Below, piece after piece: positions 1-11,561 of a DNA stretch of 64,000 nucleotides. The translations under genes and the position numbers were made by a program. Location: positions 1,895,975 through 1,959,974 of the forward strand of contig JAQFVV010000183.1 in assembly GCA_028023455.1 (NCBI GenBank), written 5' to 3'. Position 1 is the first letter of the stretch; each line of letters opens with the position of its first letter. The notes beneath the pieces are model-generated. The model saw only the letters and a program-made list of their open reading frames with translations, made no database searches and was not told where the DNA came from. This DNA is from Epiperipatus broadwayi. Its lineage: Eukaryota > Onychophora > Udeonychophora > Euonychophora > Peripatidae.

Positions 1-434
1 AAAGACAAAAGGGAACATAAGATTATTTTAACTTTTAATTAAATTACATCAGATTTTTTTAGAATTATTATTAAACGAAATTTAAACAAAGCAATAAATA
101 CGACCTTTATAATCCAAAATAAATGATTAAAATTATACAAAATTATATAACTAAAAGAAATCTAAATTATATTATTTTATCCCTATTTATTGCCTTTAAT
201 TTGAGATCGAAATGTGTGCATGTTTATGCTGAATTCTACATATACTTATACATTTTTAATATTGTTACACACACAATTCGATACCAAAAAGTTTAAATTT
301 GGGTGGGATAGACTGGTCAATGAGAGATGACAGAAAAAGGTGAAACTTAAGATTCGAATATGAATCTTACTGTTTCAATAGTTGGATAGTAAGAATTCTA
401 CTGCTCACATTGTCTAAGATCTCAAAGAGAAATA
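1..434. other. AT-rich non-coding sequence
   Basis: No open frame, repeat arm or RNA gene is supported here. The stretch is A/T-rich filler ahead of the first inverted repeat. Confidence 0.5.
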
Positions 435-438
435 AAAA

Positions 439-792
439 GATATTTTGGTACTGAATTTTTAGATGATACAAGCCGTTTGATGACATTTTACACTTTTTAA
501 TACACATAAATATAACATTACTTGGCCTTTTTTGTTTAAGAGAATTAATTTCAAATGCATATTTTAAGATAACAGTTAGCTTTAAATATGGGTACCCTTA
601 AATGATACAGTAATATGTCAAAAGACATATTAGGCTAGCCAAATGAGGATTGCGAGAAATTCACAAACCGCATTAAACAGCCATTTTTCAGGCCACTCAA
701 GGGGCCTCATAAACAACAAATTAATGTGGTTTTGGCTAGCAACAATGCTATCAGGTGGCTTGTATCATTTAAAAATAAAGTACCAATATTTT
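439..792. repeat. Foldback element, about 48-bp arms
   Basis: Positions 439-486 and 745-792 are imperfect reverse complements; both contain the core GGCTTGTATCAT or its complement, next to a GGTACT/AGTACC-type motif. The interior holds a second inverted pair around GGCTAGCC (about 632 and 735). This is a typical foldback or MITE layout with no coding capacity. Target duplications were not evident. A short motif ACATCACATGATCACC follows at 807-822; it recurs beside the TIR family described below. Confidence 0.55.
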
Positions 793-822
793 TTTTAAAC
801 CAGAAAACATCACATGATCACC

Positions 823-2249
823 AATCTTTGTGTTTTTATATGCTGTTTTTCACAGAGGCAACTGTTTGAAGAGGTTTGCATCTGTCAAGATCTTTTTTTC
901 TGTTAACAGTAATTAGAATGACTTATAAAGCCTTAACAACCATATGTTCATTATGTTAAATTTATGCGGCAATTAAAGTTATTTTTACAAAAAAAGAAAC
1001 AAACAATGAATTGACTAACGTGAATCAATTGATTGTTAATTGTTTAATTCACTCATGACTAAATTTAAACTACAATTACTTAAAATTTATTATGCTAAAA
1101 ATAAAATAAAAATTAATTTGTACTTTTAGTGAAAAAATCAAAATAATTTAAATAAATTGGGAAATTAAATTTTCTTTAATAATAATCCTTCTTGGAAAAA
1201 TAAAATAACATTGCTTAATATAAAAATATTTTACTTGAAATTTCTGTTAAAATATTTATTACTATTAGTGTATCTATCTGCATTTTTTGTGTTTTATTGT
1301 TACATCAATTAGGTTCAATAATTATTTTTTTTAATGATTCTTCTATTAATGGTAAAGGTTACATTAACCAGACATTGACACACATCTCATCCATTCAGAT
1401 GGAATTGAAATTCTTGTTCTTTAGCTAACACAGAATAGCTAGGCATCCACTCTTTTTTCTTTACAGATTGCTAATTAAATTTTTCCAGGACTGATTTCTT
1501 GATAAAAGATCTTAAGTCTGTTTGTAATACGAAAATATTTCAGGAATCACTTAGACTAGATTTGAGCCCAGGCAAAGGGTGTGATAGTTTTAGTATTGTA
1601 CTAACTAGTATAGTTTGATGCCTTTGTTAATAAATATTTGATGCCTTTTGAATTAGAAGTATATAAATAAAGATATTTCAAATAATCTATTTATGAAAAG
1701 TTCCAGCACTGTTATAGATGAACCATGATCTATAGACCTTGAAATCAAGTTCCCTGTAAGACCGCACCAGATCACATGGAACAATTAGAATTACATTACA
1801 ACATAATTGGAGATGAATATTTCTATTTTATTTTATAGTTCATTCATATTAATTAATTGTTTAATATATTTGAAATTTTCGTAAAATTATTCAAAAATAA
1901 AATAATGATTAAAAATGTGTTTTATTTTTAATTAGTTACACTTTCTTAAACTAATTTAAATATTTTTATTTATTTTTTTGCAATAGACGTTAAAAAATTC
2001 TTTTTAGAAACCTAGTGGGGATTTAAACGTTAATTATTTTAATAAAAATGTTACTTGTTTATGAATGTAATACAAATTTCATTAAAGTGATAGATGATTT
2101 TGTTCTAAATTCATAATAAATGGTTAATTTTAAGATTTAGTTAAACAAATCGTCAGTAAAGTTTGTGAGATGAAGCACTTTTATTTAGCACTTTTATTTT
2201 TAATAATAATATTTTACCTTTTTAAAAAAAAAAAATTATTATTATTATT
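823..2249. other. AT-rich non-coding sequence
   Basis: No supported gene. The stretch has several poly-A/T tracts and short (ATT)n at 2235-2250. Both strands carry frequent stops in all frames. Confidence 0.5.
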
Positions 2250-2495
2250 GTAAGCCAATAAACATCACATGATCACTATTTCTTATGCTTGCTTATAACT
2301 GTTATTAAAACAGGCAAAACTCACTATGCGTATTGCCTCTCACCGACGAAGGCCACAAGGCAGAAACTAGTCTGGGGGTATTGGATGAGTAGGCACTAGA
2401 TAGGGATTTTATTCACAAGTCTTCTGGCATCCATTGATTTCTCTAGCTTGCTGTGAGTGCAATATGTATAGTGAGTTTTGCCTGTTTTAATAATT
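2250..2495 (+). mobile_element. TIR-family element with perfect 21-bp TIRs
   Basis: Positions 2307-2327 and 2468-2488 are perfect reverse complements, beginning AAACAGGCAAAACTC. Each is bounded by TA (2306-2307 and 2488-2489), as expected for a Tc1/mariner-type target site. The 180-bp body has no frame. It contains the conserved core GAAGGCCACAAGGCAGAAAC followed by the pair CTAGT/ACTAG and the phrase TAGGGATTTTAT, shared with copies at about 5.8, 14.5, 16.4, 24.7, 25.3, 30.8 and 36.4 kb. A head sequence, AAACATCACATGATCAC, lies just outside the left TIR and accompanies several other copies. This is the best-defined member of the family. Confidence 0.75.
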
Positions 2496-2587
2496 ATTGT
2501 ATTGAGAGTGAGAGAGCATGTGCTTAACAAATGAATAACAAATAATAATTATTGTTAATTTATTGAAACAAAAAACCTAGTATATAT

Positions 2588-2925
2588 ATATGAAAAACAA
2601 AAAACACAAGTTAAAAACTTGCATACACTTGCATTTATGACAATAGATGGCGTTATACCAAAAACACCTTCAAGCATTTGTTTACATAAACGTCAGAGCG
2701 AGTATTTCACTATCTCTAACTTAATTTCCACCTTCAGATCATGATTTCAAGCTATTTGCTATCGTCAGTGAAGGTGAAAATTAAGTTAGAGATAGTGAAA
2801 TACTCGCTCTGACATTTATGTAAACAAACGCTTGAAGGTGTTTTTGGTATAACGCCATCTATTGTCATAAATACAAGCGTATGCAAGTTTTTAACTTGTG
2901 TTTTTTGTTTTTCATAAATGTACCT
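2588..2925. repeat. Long foldback palindrome, about 165-bp arms
   Basis: The left arm (about 2588-2750) and right arm (about 2752-2925) are near-perfect reverse complements with almost no loop. Landmarks are AACACAAGTTAAAAACTTGC on the left and its complement near 2900. The apparent 63-codon frame inside is a by-product of the palindrome. A transcript across it would form a long, almost perfectly paired hairpin. A third copy of the right arm lies at 3140-3272. Confidence 0.8.
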
Positions 2926-3139
2926 TTGAGGTCTTTCTTGCAATGATATATATTGCAGAGACTTCTTCTATGTGGTGATGCTGAACTGATATCAGACCCA
3001 TGTAGCTATCTGGCATGCTATGCTGAGTTTGAAGACATTAACGTGTCTAAAAGATTCACGCTTGCAAGCTGAATAGAAACTGTTTCTTAAATGCTCAGAG
3101 TTTGTGTTTTAGATCTAGTTTCTTAATCCTGTCCTTCAC

Positions 3140-3272
3140 TGATGATAGAAAATAGCTTGAAATCATGATCTGAAGGTGGAAATTAAGTTAGAGAGAGTGA
3201 AATACTCGCTCTGATGTTTATGTAAACAAATGCTTGAAGGTGTTTTTGGTATGCCATCTATTGTCATATATA
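3140..3272 (+). repeat. Third arm copy of the 2.6-kb foldback
   Basis: This segment repeats the right arm of the 2588-2925 palindrome in direct orientation, including GAAATACTCGCTCTGA and TGCTTGAAGGTGTTTTTGG, with a small deletion near 3255. It begins with TTCACTGATGATAG followed by TTGAAATC, one example of the CTGATGA-hairpin-GAAA motif that recurs through the window. Its presence means the palindrome is part of a repeat cluster, not an isolated inversion. Confidence 0.7.
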
Positions 3273-3413
3273 TATAGTAAAATTTTAAGTATATATACTA
3301 AAATGCAGCTTATATTTATTAAAAGTAAGAGTAAACTGTGGAATCAGCAATCATAAAATTTAGACACCTTTTGCATCACTAGTCATGAAAGTCATAGCAT
3401 ATTATAAGCACCT

Positions 3414-3770
3414 TTATGCAAAACAGTAATTGATACCCCTCCCCTCATAAAAATAAAACAAACTCCATAATGTTATATGCATTTTAATGGTTTTTTTAAA
3501 GATAACAATGAAAAAAATTACTATTACATAATTATAAAAATTTACTTTCTGAGCTTTTACAGACCTAAATTTAGATACAATATCATCATCAATAAAAGAG
3601 GGTTGCATACGTAGTTCTCTATAGCTGCTGACTACTTTATCAGTGGATCTTTGTATAATTTTTAACTTTGAAAATGATCTCTCTTCATTATCAACACTTG
3701 TAGGAAAAGTTAGTAATATTTTTAACAATATGTTCAAATTTGGAAAAGAAATGATCAAATCATTTTCATG
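3414..3770 (-). pseudogene. hAT transposase C-terminal fragment
   Basis: The minus strand encodes about 114 residues. The N-terminal 70 resemble the C-terminal dimerisation domain of hAT-family transposases: FPNLNILLKILLTFPTSVDN, then EERSFSKLKIIQ, then a segment ending KFRSVKAQKVNF. The ERSFSKLK block is the characteristic hAT signature, close to the S-AERSFS-LK pattern known for the family. The rest of the transposase (BED zinc finger, catalytic RNase H-like domain) is absent upstream, so this is a truncated remnant. No terminal repeats were identified. The last 35 residues are low-complexity hydrophobic sequence and probably read-through. Confidence 0.75.
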
Positions 3771-5754
3771 AATATAAATTATAAGTAAATAAGCATTTAT
3801 TTTTATATAACGCTATGCTGGACAAGGCTGATCTTTGAATGTATGAATATAAATTGTAACATCAAATGGATTTTTGAATTGAAATAATTCAGTTGAAAAT
3901 AATTTTTTATTGCATAAGATGCTTATCTAAGCTAATATTTATCAATAAAAAACTATAACACATGTTGCTAGAAGCTTTTCTCTACTAAACAACAATATTA
4001 TTTATACATCAATTTTATTGCTGCAAAAATAATTAATTATATAAATCTTCATACAGTCTTTAATGTATCTATATTGATAAACAAAAGTGGTAATTCTTAT
4101 AAAATATTTCAAACTATATAATCATTTATGCTTACACTTTATTAATAATATGGGACTTGAACTCAGGCTTTCCAACTCCCCACAGCTATCCAATCCATTT
4201 TATACAACTGATGCACAGATCACATACATTAGGATATTTTATGGCCTCTGATAGTAACAGAATAGACTATTTTAGAGATCAATGAAACATATACTGCTAT
4301 TATATTTAAATTATGGATAAATAATAATTAATATTAATTAATCTCATCAAAACAAATTACACATGCATTAAGTCATGATATTGAAATTATATTAATATAT
4401 ATATATATATAATGTAAATTGCATTATCTATAGAACCACTTTTAATTTTTACTTGAGATATTCTTTCATGGGAACTTTATTTCAACAAAGCACCTATATA
4501 TAATAATAAGTAAAAATGAATATCTTTTATAATGTAAAATTCACAAGTTTTTTAAGAATTCCAATTATTTTTATTCTTGTAAAATCTTTTAGAATGTTTT
4601 TTTTTTTAAAAAAATGATTGAAAACCTTAGGTACTTTAATTGTAAAATCACAAAGGTGTGAGAATAATTAATCCTGGTAGAACAATAAATGATGACAATT
4701 TTTTTTCTTTTGAGTAAGTCAATTAACATGGTAAACATTAAGAATATTACATCATATTGAATTTTCTCCATTTTTAAAGATTGAAAGGGGATTATTTATA
4801 CTTTCCTGAGAAGTGAAATTTGCTAGTTTTAGCCATTTCTTACAAAGTTGTTTACAAAGAGTAAATCCATTAATTTTAAAACTGTTTTAAAACAATTATT
4901 GAATAATCTTTAGAGTAATGAATGGCTAGTAAAAATCAGTTATCCAAATTCAGGTCTTTAGATAATAATTTTCTAAATATTTGCCTTACACTGTAGCAGA
5001 AGAACAATTTTTGAATTTTTTTATTTAAATAACATCTTTACACTTCATTTTGTTTCTGCACTTTATCATGAACACTTTTCAGATGTTTTGCTCATTACGA
5101 CAATTGAGATGTCTGCACATAACATTTAAAACATATTTAAATAAAATATTATACTTTAATAAAATTAAATGTACAAATCACAATGTTAGAACAAATATTT
5201 GTTTTACAGATATTAAGATAACTGATTTTTATTTTATTTACTGTTCTCACAATAACTGAGATTTTAGTTCAGATTTAAAATAACTTTACCTAAATATTTT
5301 TAAATGGTATTCCTGTATATTCAAATATATCAGAGAAACAAAACCATTCATATATACAACAACACTTATTAATTAATATTAAACTTGACATTTATGTCAC
5401 TATTTAGCTTTACAAGTATGTATACACTAATATAAATATTGCTTTAACTGATTCTATTTTAATTAATTTATTCACAAATATACAATATTATGCATTTTAT
5501 TAGTATATTGCACATTTTGTTTCTTTTTATTTGTGTATATTTTTAAAACAAGACCAAAATTTTTACAAGAATTTTAAATACTATAAAAATACAAGAGACA
5601 TCTTGGATTTTTTTAAAAATTTTGTTTGATATGGTAAATTTAAGACATTATTTTTATAATAAACCAATAAAAAATTTTGAAGTTATACTTATTATTATTT
5701 TTAAAATATTAAATAACCATCACAATATATATATTTGACATGGATATTAATACC
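3771..5754. other. AT-rich non-coding sequence
   Basis: Short accidental frames only. No conserved motif or repeat arm is recognised. A (TA)n run lies near 4395-4412. Confidence 0.5.
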
Positions 5755-5998
5755 ACTAAACATCACATGATCACTATCTCATACTAGCACGTAATTGTTA
5801 TTAAACTATTCAAAATAAAGCAAAACTTTCCATACAGTAGTGCCATCTTGTGCTAACAAGAGCAATCAATGGTTGCCAGAAGGCTTGTGCATAAAATCCC
5901 TATCTAGTGCCTACTCATCCAATATCCTCAGACTAGTTTCTGGCTGTCGCCTTCATCAGTGAGGAGCCTTGGAGCTGAGAGCACTGCAGTTTTGCTTT
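5755..5998 (-). mobile_element. TIR-family element, minus orientation
   Basis: On the minus strand this carries the family core CTGATGAAGGCGACAGCCAG, then AAACTAGTCTG and the complements of the family's 3' sequence. Its termini are related inverted repeats: CAAAATAAAGCAAAACT near 5808 and the complement of CAAAACAAAGCAAAACT near 5990. The head AAACATCACATGATCAC lies to its left (about 5759). The head therefore precedes this copy on the same side as at 2.3 kb although the body is inverted. No coding capacity. Confidence 0.7.
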
Positions 5999-8175
5999 GT
6001 TTTGAGTGAATATTAATAGTAAAATGGGTTGTTCCATTTTTGCATCATATAGCAATGTGATTTGAAATACTGATCATGTTAACCCAGCATAAGAAGACAT
6101 AACTGAAAATATATAAAAAAAAAACTAGAAAATTATAATTGACAAATCATATTTCAAGAAGTGATTTTTATTTTAATATGTCTAAGTTTCTTTATTTTGT
6201 TGAAATAATGAACAGAACAAAAATATGTATTCAAAATTCTACATCATGTCAGCACCCATATTGTATCTGCACCCTCATACCTTGTTTACCTTGCTTACAG
6301 TTTTCCTCTGACCTTGGAGTAACTATCTCAATAGCATATATTAAAATTATTTTAAATAAAGCCCATAACACTGAGATGCATTTTAAAAAAATACAATTAT
6401 AAAAAATTGCAATTCTATAAGTGAGTAAATATGTGTGCTTACATAAAAAAAAATTGGAAATAATTTTAAATTGTATAAACTATTTTTCTATGAAAAATTA
6501 TACATTTTTGCAACTGATTATTAATTAGTATTAATTGGAAGATAAATGACAGTCTCAAATATCCTTTATTTTTTATTAGAGTTTAGGATGTTCAGTATGC
6601 ATGATTTCTGCTCATGTGCTATTTAAAATATATTGATTAAATATTTTGTCTGATTATTGCCATTATTGACTTATTTTTAATACAATTTATTCTAGAATTT
6701 TTATATTAGTTATAAAATATTTCATACAACTTTTTTATACTTTTAAATACACATTTTATTTTTCAAAACAATTTTTTTTATTTTGAACAGTTTATTTCAG
6801 TTGAAAGAGCAACTAACTCAAGAATCACATGATCGTGAATCAATAACAGCTGATAAAATTTTGAAAATAAGTAAATACACTAAATAAATCAAACATTTAT
6901 TGAACTTTCCTTTATAATGCTGGAATGACAATTTTCTGAGATTTCCATCTACAAAATATGTAAATAAATTATAAATAAAGTACCATATAAAATACCATTG
7001 CAAGTATGCAATTTATAGAAGAAAAGGACCAGTAATATAAGTTTATATATGGTTTGAATAATAACTTGTGTTCTTTATTAATTTGTATAAAATAAATTTA
7101 ATTTATTGTGTTTTTGTATATTAATAAATAAGATTAACCAACCATTGTTTATGATTATAATTGTCATTTTATAACCCTGAAGAAGGCTATTTACCAGTTG
7201 AAAGTTTTATAGCTTACAACATTTATATTTTCTTATTATAAAAAACATTGGCATCATATTACAATTGTATAATTAATTGTTCAAAAGATATTGTGATGTA
7301 GCATAAACAGTTAATACTTGAGGACATTTTTGCATCATTAGCTTGATTACTGACAAATAAGCAAAGTCTAAGGAATTATAACTTAAGTCAAGAAAGTATG
7401 AAAAACAGTGCATATGTCCAGTAGTTTATCATCATAAAAATACTTAAGGTATGGAATATGCTCCATCCAATGCAGTTGATATGCATTAGGGTATAAATAA
7501 ATGGTGAATAGAACTAAAAACGAGATAAATAATATGTTGATAGCATGATATATTGTCAGCTTATGAGCAACATCAACCAGCTTGATGTATATTAACATGA
7601 CAAGTACAGCACTTGGTAATATGCTATAAAGCTTAATAGTACTTACAAGCCCTGCACTTACAAGTAATATTATCAGGACATCTTATGTTACTCTCAAAAT
7701 GCTATAAACATATATTGTCAGCATCATAAGAACAGAGGTGAAGATAAATTTTTCCCACTCATGTTTTTGGATAAAGCAATAAGATAAAACCTTAGCTAAA
7801 CTACTCATACAATCAAAATTTTATAATTAATTATGAATTAATAAAATTGCATCCATTATGCATCAGACTACAGAAGAACATAACCAAGTGTCATTAAGGT
7901 TGATGCAAACCTTTGATCTTCTCAAGTGTTGTTAATAAAAAAACTAAAATATTTATATTAAAACAAGACACTTTTGCAAATTATTATTTATGCAATTTTC
8001 ATAAATGTTATTTACACTGATAACTTATGTCCATATACTTTATTTCTTCAAATCTTGTTCAAACTGACTCTCAAAACTCTAACATTCAAAAGAGATTCAG
8101 CACAAAATTGTAAAAACATTAGTAAATAAAAGACATCAAACATATCTCAAGCATTAATACTAAAGAAATAGCTAA
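5999..8175. other. AT-rich non-coding sequence
   Basis: No gene is supported. At 7180-7215 lies CCCTGAAGAAGGC, a short spacer and GTTGAAAG, a weak example of the CTGAWGA-hairpin-GAAA motif found elsewhere; the surrounding element is not delimited. Confidence 0.45.
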
Positions 8176-8765
8176 GTGGGGCCACTAATTTATAATTCTT
8201 TAATAAAGTACAACATATCAAGAAAACAAATTGCTACCCTTAGTATGTATCAGAATATTCAAATGGTAACCACTTTAGTATTACAGTTAGTACAATGTGT
8301 AGTCGAATACCAAAAGATAAAGAATGTGATCCTCCATCTTCACAATATCTTTCTTCTAAAGATAAAAATAAATCTAAAAATAAAGACAATAAAGAGAAGG
8401 ATAAAGTAAAATGTTGATAAAAATGTTTTAATGGTGACATCTTATGAAAGTGCAATGAGAATAGTTTTTCTAAAAAAATGTAGTCTTAAATCAGAAGACG
8501 ATTATTGATTATTATTTGAAAATTTTATTCAAGATCTTTTGACAGCTATAAAACAAATGTGATTGGTCAGCTGCTGAAATAATTATTAGATTACTTGGAA
8601 GACAATTGGTTCAAAATTTTAGTAAAAAAATACATAAATATGTCCTTGCATGCTGTATCAAGCCAGTCAGATAAAAAAATCCATTGATGCTATTATTGAA
8701 CAAACTCATTCTGATGAAATAAAAGGGCAACATCTATGTCTGGAGTTTAAAACGCAAAGATTATA
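8176..8765 (+). pseudogene. Nipped-B/NIPBL (Scc2)-like processed pseudogene fragment
   Basis: Reading across frames on the plus strand gives a continuous stretch resembling the animal cohesin-loading factor Nipped-B/NIPBL. Pieces in order: MYQNIQMVTTLVLQLVQCVV (from 8245), a lysine-rich linker, VTSYESAMRIVFLKKC (about 8431-8478), EDDY then LLFENFIQDLLTAI (8493-8547), and DWSAAEIIIRLLGRQLVQNF (about 8562-8622). In the family this region is helical-repeat scaffold of the loader that places cohesin on chromatin. The copy is dead: a frame change follows QCVV, an in-frame TGA follows EDDY (about 8503), and another shift comes before DWSAAE. No introns interrupt it, which favours a retroposed copy. 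No poly-A tail or target duplication was found. Orthology rests on recognition of the motifs, not a search. Confidence 0.75.
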
Positions 8766-9637
8766 GTCACGTGATCGTTTAGAGATCATGTGTTGTAATT
8801 AATAGTTTAGACTGTTCTTAGAATACAAACGGAGAATTGAAGACAATTAGTTTATTAATTTAATTTTTAATTAGATTTTGTTTAGTCAGCTAAAATATCA
8901 GTTCAGGATCCTTTAGCTCTCAAATCTGTGACCTTACAACTAAACCATTCACAGAGTAGACTTGCTATTAATTAAAAGTAAACAAATATTTTGATTAAAA
9001 ATATTATTCAGTATATTCAAAATATCACATTAATTTTTTTAATAAAAAGTTGTACTTTTATTGGAAATAATTAATAAATAGATTATAAAGTAAAAATACA
9101 TTCGAATAAAAAATATAAAATCATAAATCAACTATGAAAATATTCAAGTAAAAAAAGCAAATTAATGTTTACTTCCCATGATATTTATAGCTCTATTACT
9201 TTATTAACAAAGTTAATCATGAAATTTATTTAAAAGGAAGACTTTAAAATAATAAATTTATTTATATCTCAAGTAATAAATATAATTAAAAAAAAGTAAG
9301 CGGATTTTCATTTTTGTAATGAGTTAAGAGCATATTCAAAATGAAAGTAAATATTCAGAAAAAAAAATTTTTTTAATTTACTTTTTTTTTTAAAAAAAAA
9401 AGGTTTGAAAAATTGTATTATATACGATGTATTCGCCATATGCAGTATAGATAAAGTATAATATATTAGTCTCAATTTTTTTAACAGTATATTTTTCACT
9501 ACCTCTGCGCCACCTAGTGTAAGCTTTAATATTACTAATAAATGCAAATGGTAATGCTTAATAAATCCTTTTCCTCTGTTATGTTATCCAATATTTCCAT
9601 ACAATTTCAAACTTATGGCTTTTATCAGTAAGAGGTT
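8766..9637. other. AT-rich non-coding sequence
   Basis: No supported gene. Accidental frames only, and a mirror poly-T/poly-A tract at 9370-9400. Confidence 0.5.
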
Positions 9638-9822
9638 TTGATCTTGGAGTCTTTAGAAATAATGCATCCCTTTTTTAGTGGCCACTTACCTCTCTGTTAT
9701 ACTATCAAGCTATCAACCCAAATTAAAAAACATGTAAAAGTTTTCCATCTAAACCAATTTGTTCGTATAGCCATATTGATCTCAAACCAATTCAGTAACT
9801 ATATATTATTATGGCCTTAATT
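9638..9822 (+). pseudogene. Possible Gypsy integrase C-terminal tail
   Basis: A 60-codon frame contains CYTIKLSTQIKKHVKVFHLN followed by QFVR. In Gypsy-type LTR retrotransposons the integrase C-terminus commonly ends with a Y-L-P-x-IHxVFHVSQL-type segment, and the spacing here is similar. No integrase core, zinc finger or LTR is seen next to it. The similarity is short, so this is a tentative remnant; a chance frame remains possible. Confidence 0.3.
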
Positions 9823-10234
9823 TTTTAACACCTACAGGCACCGTTGCTTGTGGGCAGGATTTGGGAAAAACCAATAAAATATCACATCACATGACTCTAG
9901 CTTATATATTACTGTTTATATCTAATTTTTTTATAAGTGTTAAGAAAATTCCATATCTTAAACTCTTTCATATTGACTTTGTAAGAAACTAGTAGAGCTT
10001 AGTTAGCTGAACTATTTGAAATTAACCAGATTACACTCCAATTCCCCCGAAACACATCACAGTTAAGCCAAAAGACATCCCATCAACTTGTAACATTACT
10101 GCTTGAAAGTCTTTTTCATCATAATAGTAAAGAATGTTAAGCACTTGTTAGTTTTATGGGATGAATGGGATGACATTTTTCATTTGCAAAGTAGATTTGA
10201 CAACAGAAGGTAATGGATAAAGTAACCAGTACTT
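9823..10234. other. Non-coding, with one family head motif
   Basis: At about 9876-9910 the motif AAATATCACATCACATGACT, then TTATATATTACTGTT, resembles the head sequence of the TIR family without its body. Nothing else was recognised. Confidence 0.4.
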
Positions 10235-10444
10235 GGAAAGATTAAAACTAGATTAAAACAGCATTTAGGTGATAAAAATTCTGCTATTTACATTCATAAG
10301 AATAAATTTAAGCATGGGGATTTTGAAATAAAACCTTTGAAATGTATTAAGTCATATAATGAAAGGATAATAAAAGAGGGTGTATACATAAATGAAATAA
10401 AACCAGAATTAAATAGGATGTTAATAGAAAAAGATAAAAAATAA
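10235..10444 (+). pseudogene. Penelope-like element GIY-YIG endonuclease C-terminal fragment
   Basis: Seventy codons ending in TAA (10442-10444) read GKIKTRLKQHLGDKNSAIYI, then HKNKFKHGDFEIKPLKCI, later EGVYINEIKPELNR. This matches the distal half of the GIY-YIG endonuclease of Penelope-like retroelements: the RxxxH helix (KTRLKQHL), a SAIxxH stretch, a hydrophobic strand, and the (K/R)E..YI....P.LN ending with its conserved glutamate. The GIY-YIG motif itself and the reverse transcriptase are missing upstream. It is therefore a 5'-truncated or decayed copy, with no stop in the surviving segment. The tail near 10680-10730 probably belongs to the same element. Confidence 0.75.
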
Positions 10445-10679
10445 TAATAGGTTTTTTAATTAAAAGTTTTTATTTGATATATATAGATTTTTAAAAAGGA
10501 ATTAGTTATGTTTAAGTTATGATTGTAATAGAAAAGGGGAGTGAGATAAGGTAAAAAAAAAAATAATAATAATAAAAAAAAAGGAAAAATTTTGGTTATG
10601 GATATATTTTGTAATTTTTAATTAATTTAATTTTTTTTTTTTTTTTTGGAATATGTGATATTTATTGTATATATATTTT

Positions 10680-10735
10680 ATTTTAGTGTGCCTTGAAAAA
10701 GACTATAAAAAATAGTCGAAACGTCAGATTTCTTT
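10680..10735 (+). other. Structured tail: CTTGAAAAAG-hairpin-CGAAACGTC
   Basis: About 240 bp past the Penelope-like stop lies CCTTGAAAAAGACTAT, five A's, then ATAGTCGAAACGTC. GACTAT and ATAGTC pair perfectly into a six-bp stem directly before GAAAC. Penelope-like elements are known to carry hammerhead motifs in their terminal repeats, and this layout is similar. The canonical CUGANGA is replaced here by CTTGAAA, so it is at most a degenerate form. Confidence 0.45.
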
Positions 10736-11492
10736 TTCATGATTATAGTCATAAAAAATCAAGTTTTAAAAAGAAGGAGTTAGTTTGTTTTATTTTTATA
10801 TTAGATATATATGAACTATTTTGAAAAGAAGAACTGTGTGCTGGATATATTAAATTACTTGGAAAGAGTATTTATTTTAATGATTACATATTGTTAGCAA
10901 AAATTAAATATTTGCTTGTTTTTTCAAGCATATTAGAATGTGTAGAAATTACATCTGTCTTATGAAATATGTTAATTAGTCATTTTGAAATATTTTTAAT
11001 TTAAAGCTGATTCAGATTAAGTATTCACCCTATTTAGTATCATTTCTCAGATCAACTAACTTTGTAAAAAGCAAAGGAGGCAAGTGAAGGTGGATTTAAT
11101 TTTCATTTGTAAAAGATATCTGCATAAGTGTGCAATGTATCATGTAACCAATATTTGGAAAATTGATCATTTCAGTGATTATGTATGTATGTGTGCAAAA
11201 TGACTATTTGGCATTCGTAGAAAATAATACAAACAGAAATATTCTTACCAAGTTCATTATATGCCAGTTAGAGTTTTTGTGATTTTCTTTTTTTGTTTTA
11301 AAAACATCAACCTAATTAATCATCAATTATTGCTCACTGTACTTACCAAAAATTAATTCCCAGCTGTAGGGTTATAATTCAGTTACCTGAAAAAAAAAAA
11401 GCTTGCTTTGGCATGGTTTATTTAAATTTGATGTTTAGGTTATGAACATGAAATGTATATTCACTATTCAACAGAACATGAGATGTTTTTTA

Positions 11493-11494
<2 letters not shown>
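10736..11494. other. AT-rich non-coding sequence
   Basis: No gene or repeat was recognised apart from simple A/T tracts. Confidence 0.45.

Positions 11495-11551
<57 letters not shown>
11495..11551. repeat. (AT)n microsatellite
   Basis: An uninterrupted AT dinucleotide run of about 57 bp directly precedes the palindromic element at 11560. Confidence 0.95.

Positions 11552-11559
<8 letters not shown>

Positions 11560-11561
<2 letters not shown>

Noticed and set aside
2340-2430. Canonical hammerhead ribozyme in the TIR family
   Set aside because: The CTGATGA and GAAA boxes are present in several copies, but the first stem II position is an A-A mismatch, helix III has an extra A before the UA, and no convincing stem I pairs with the bases before CTGATGA. 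I report a hammerhead-like core, not a ribozyme.
4140-4215. Antisense tRNA-like box B (GACTTGAACT), with similar patches near 1560, 16060, 22610 and 60285
   Set aside because: Single degenerate box-B-like motifs without a box A at proper spacing or a foldable cloverleaf; too weak for tRNA or SINE calls.
7383-7598. Hydrophobic minus-strand frame as a membrane protein
   Set aside because: A/T-rich sequence readily gives Ile/Leu/Phe/Tyr-rich frames; no start context, homology or neighbouring exon supports it.
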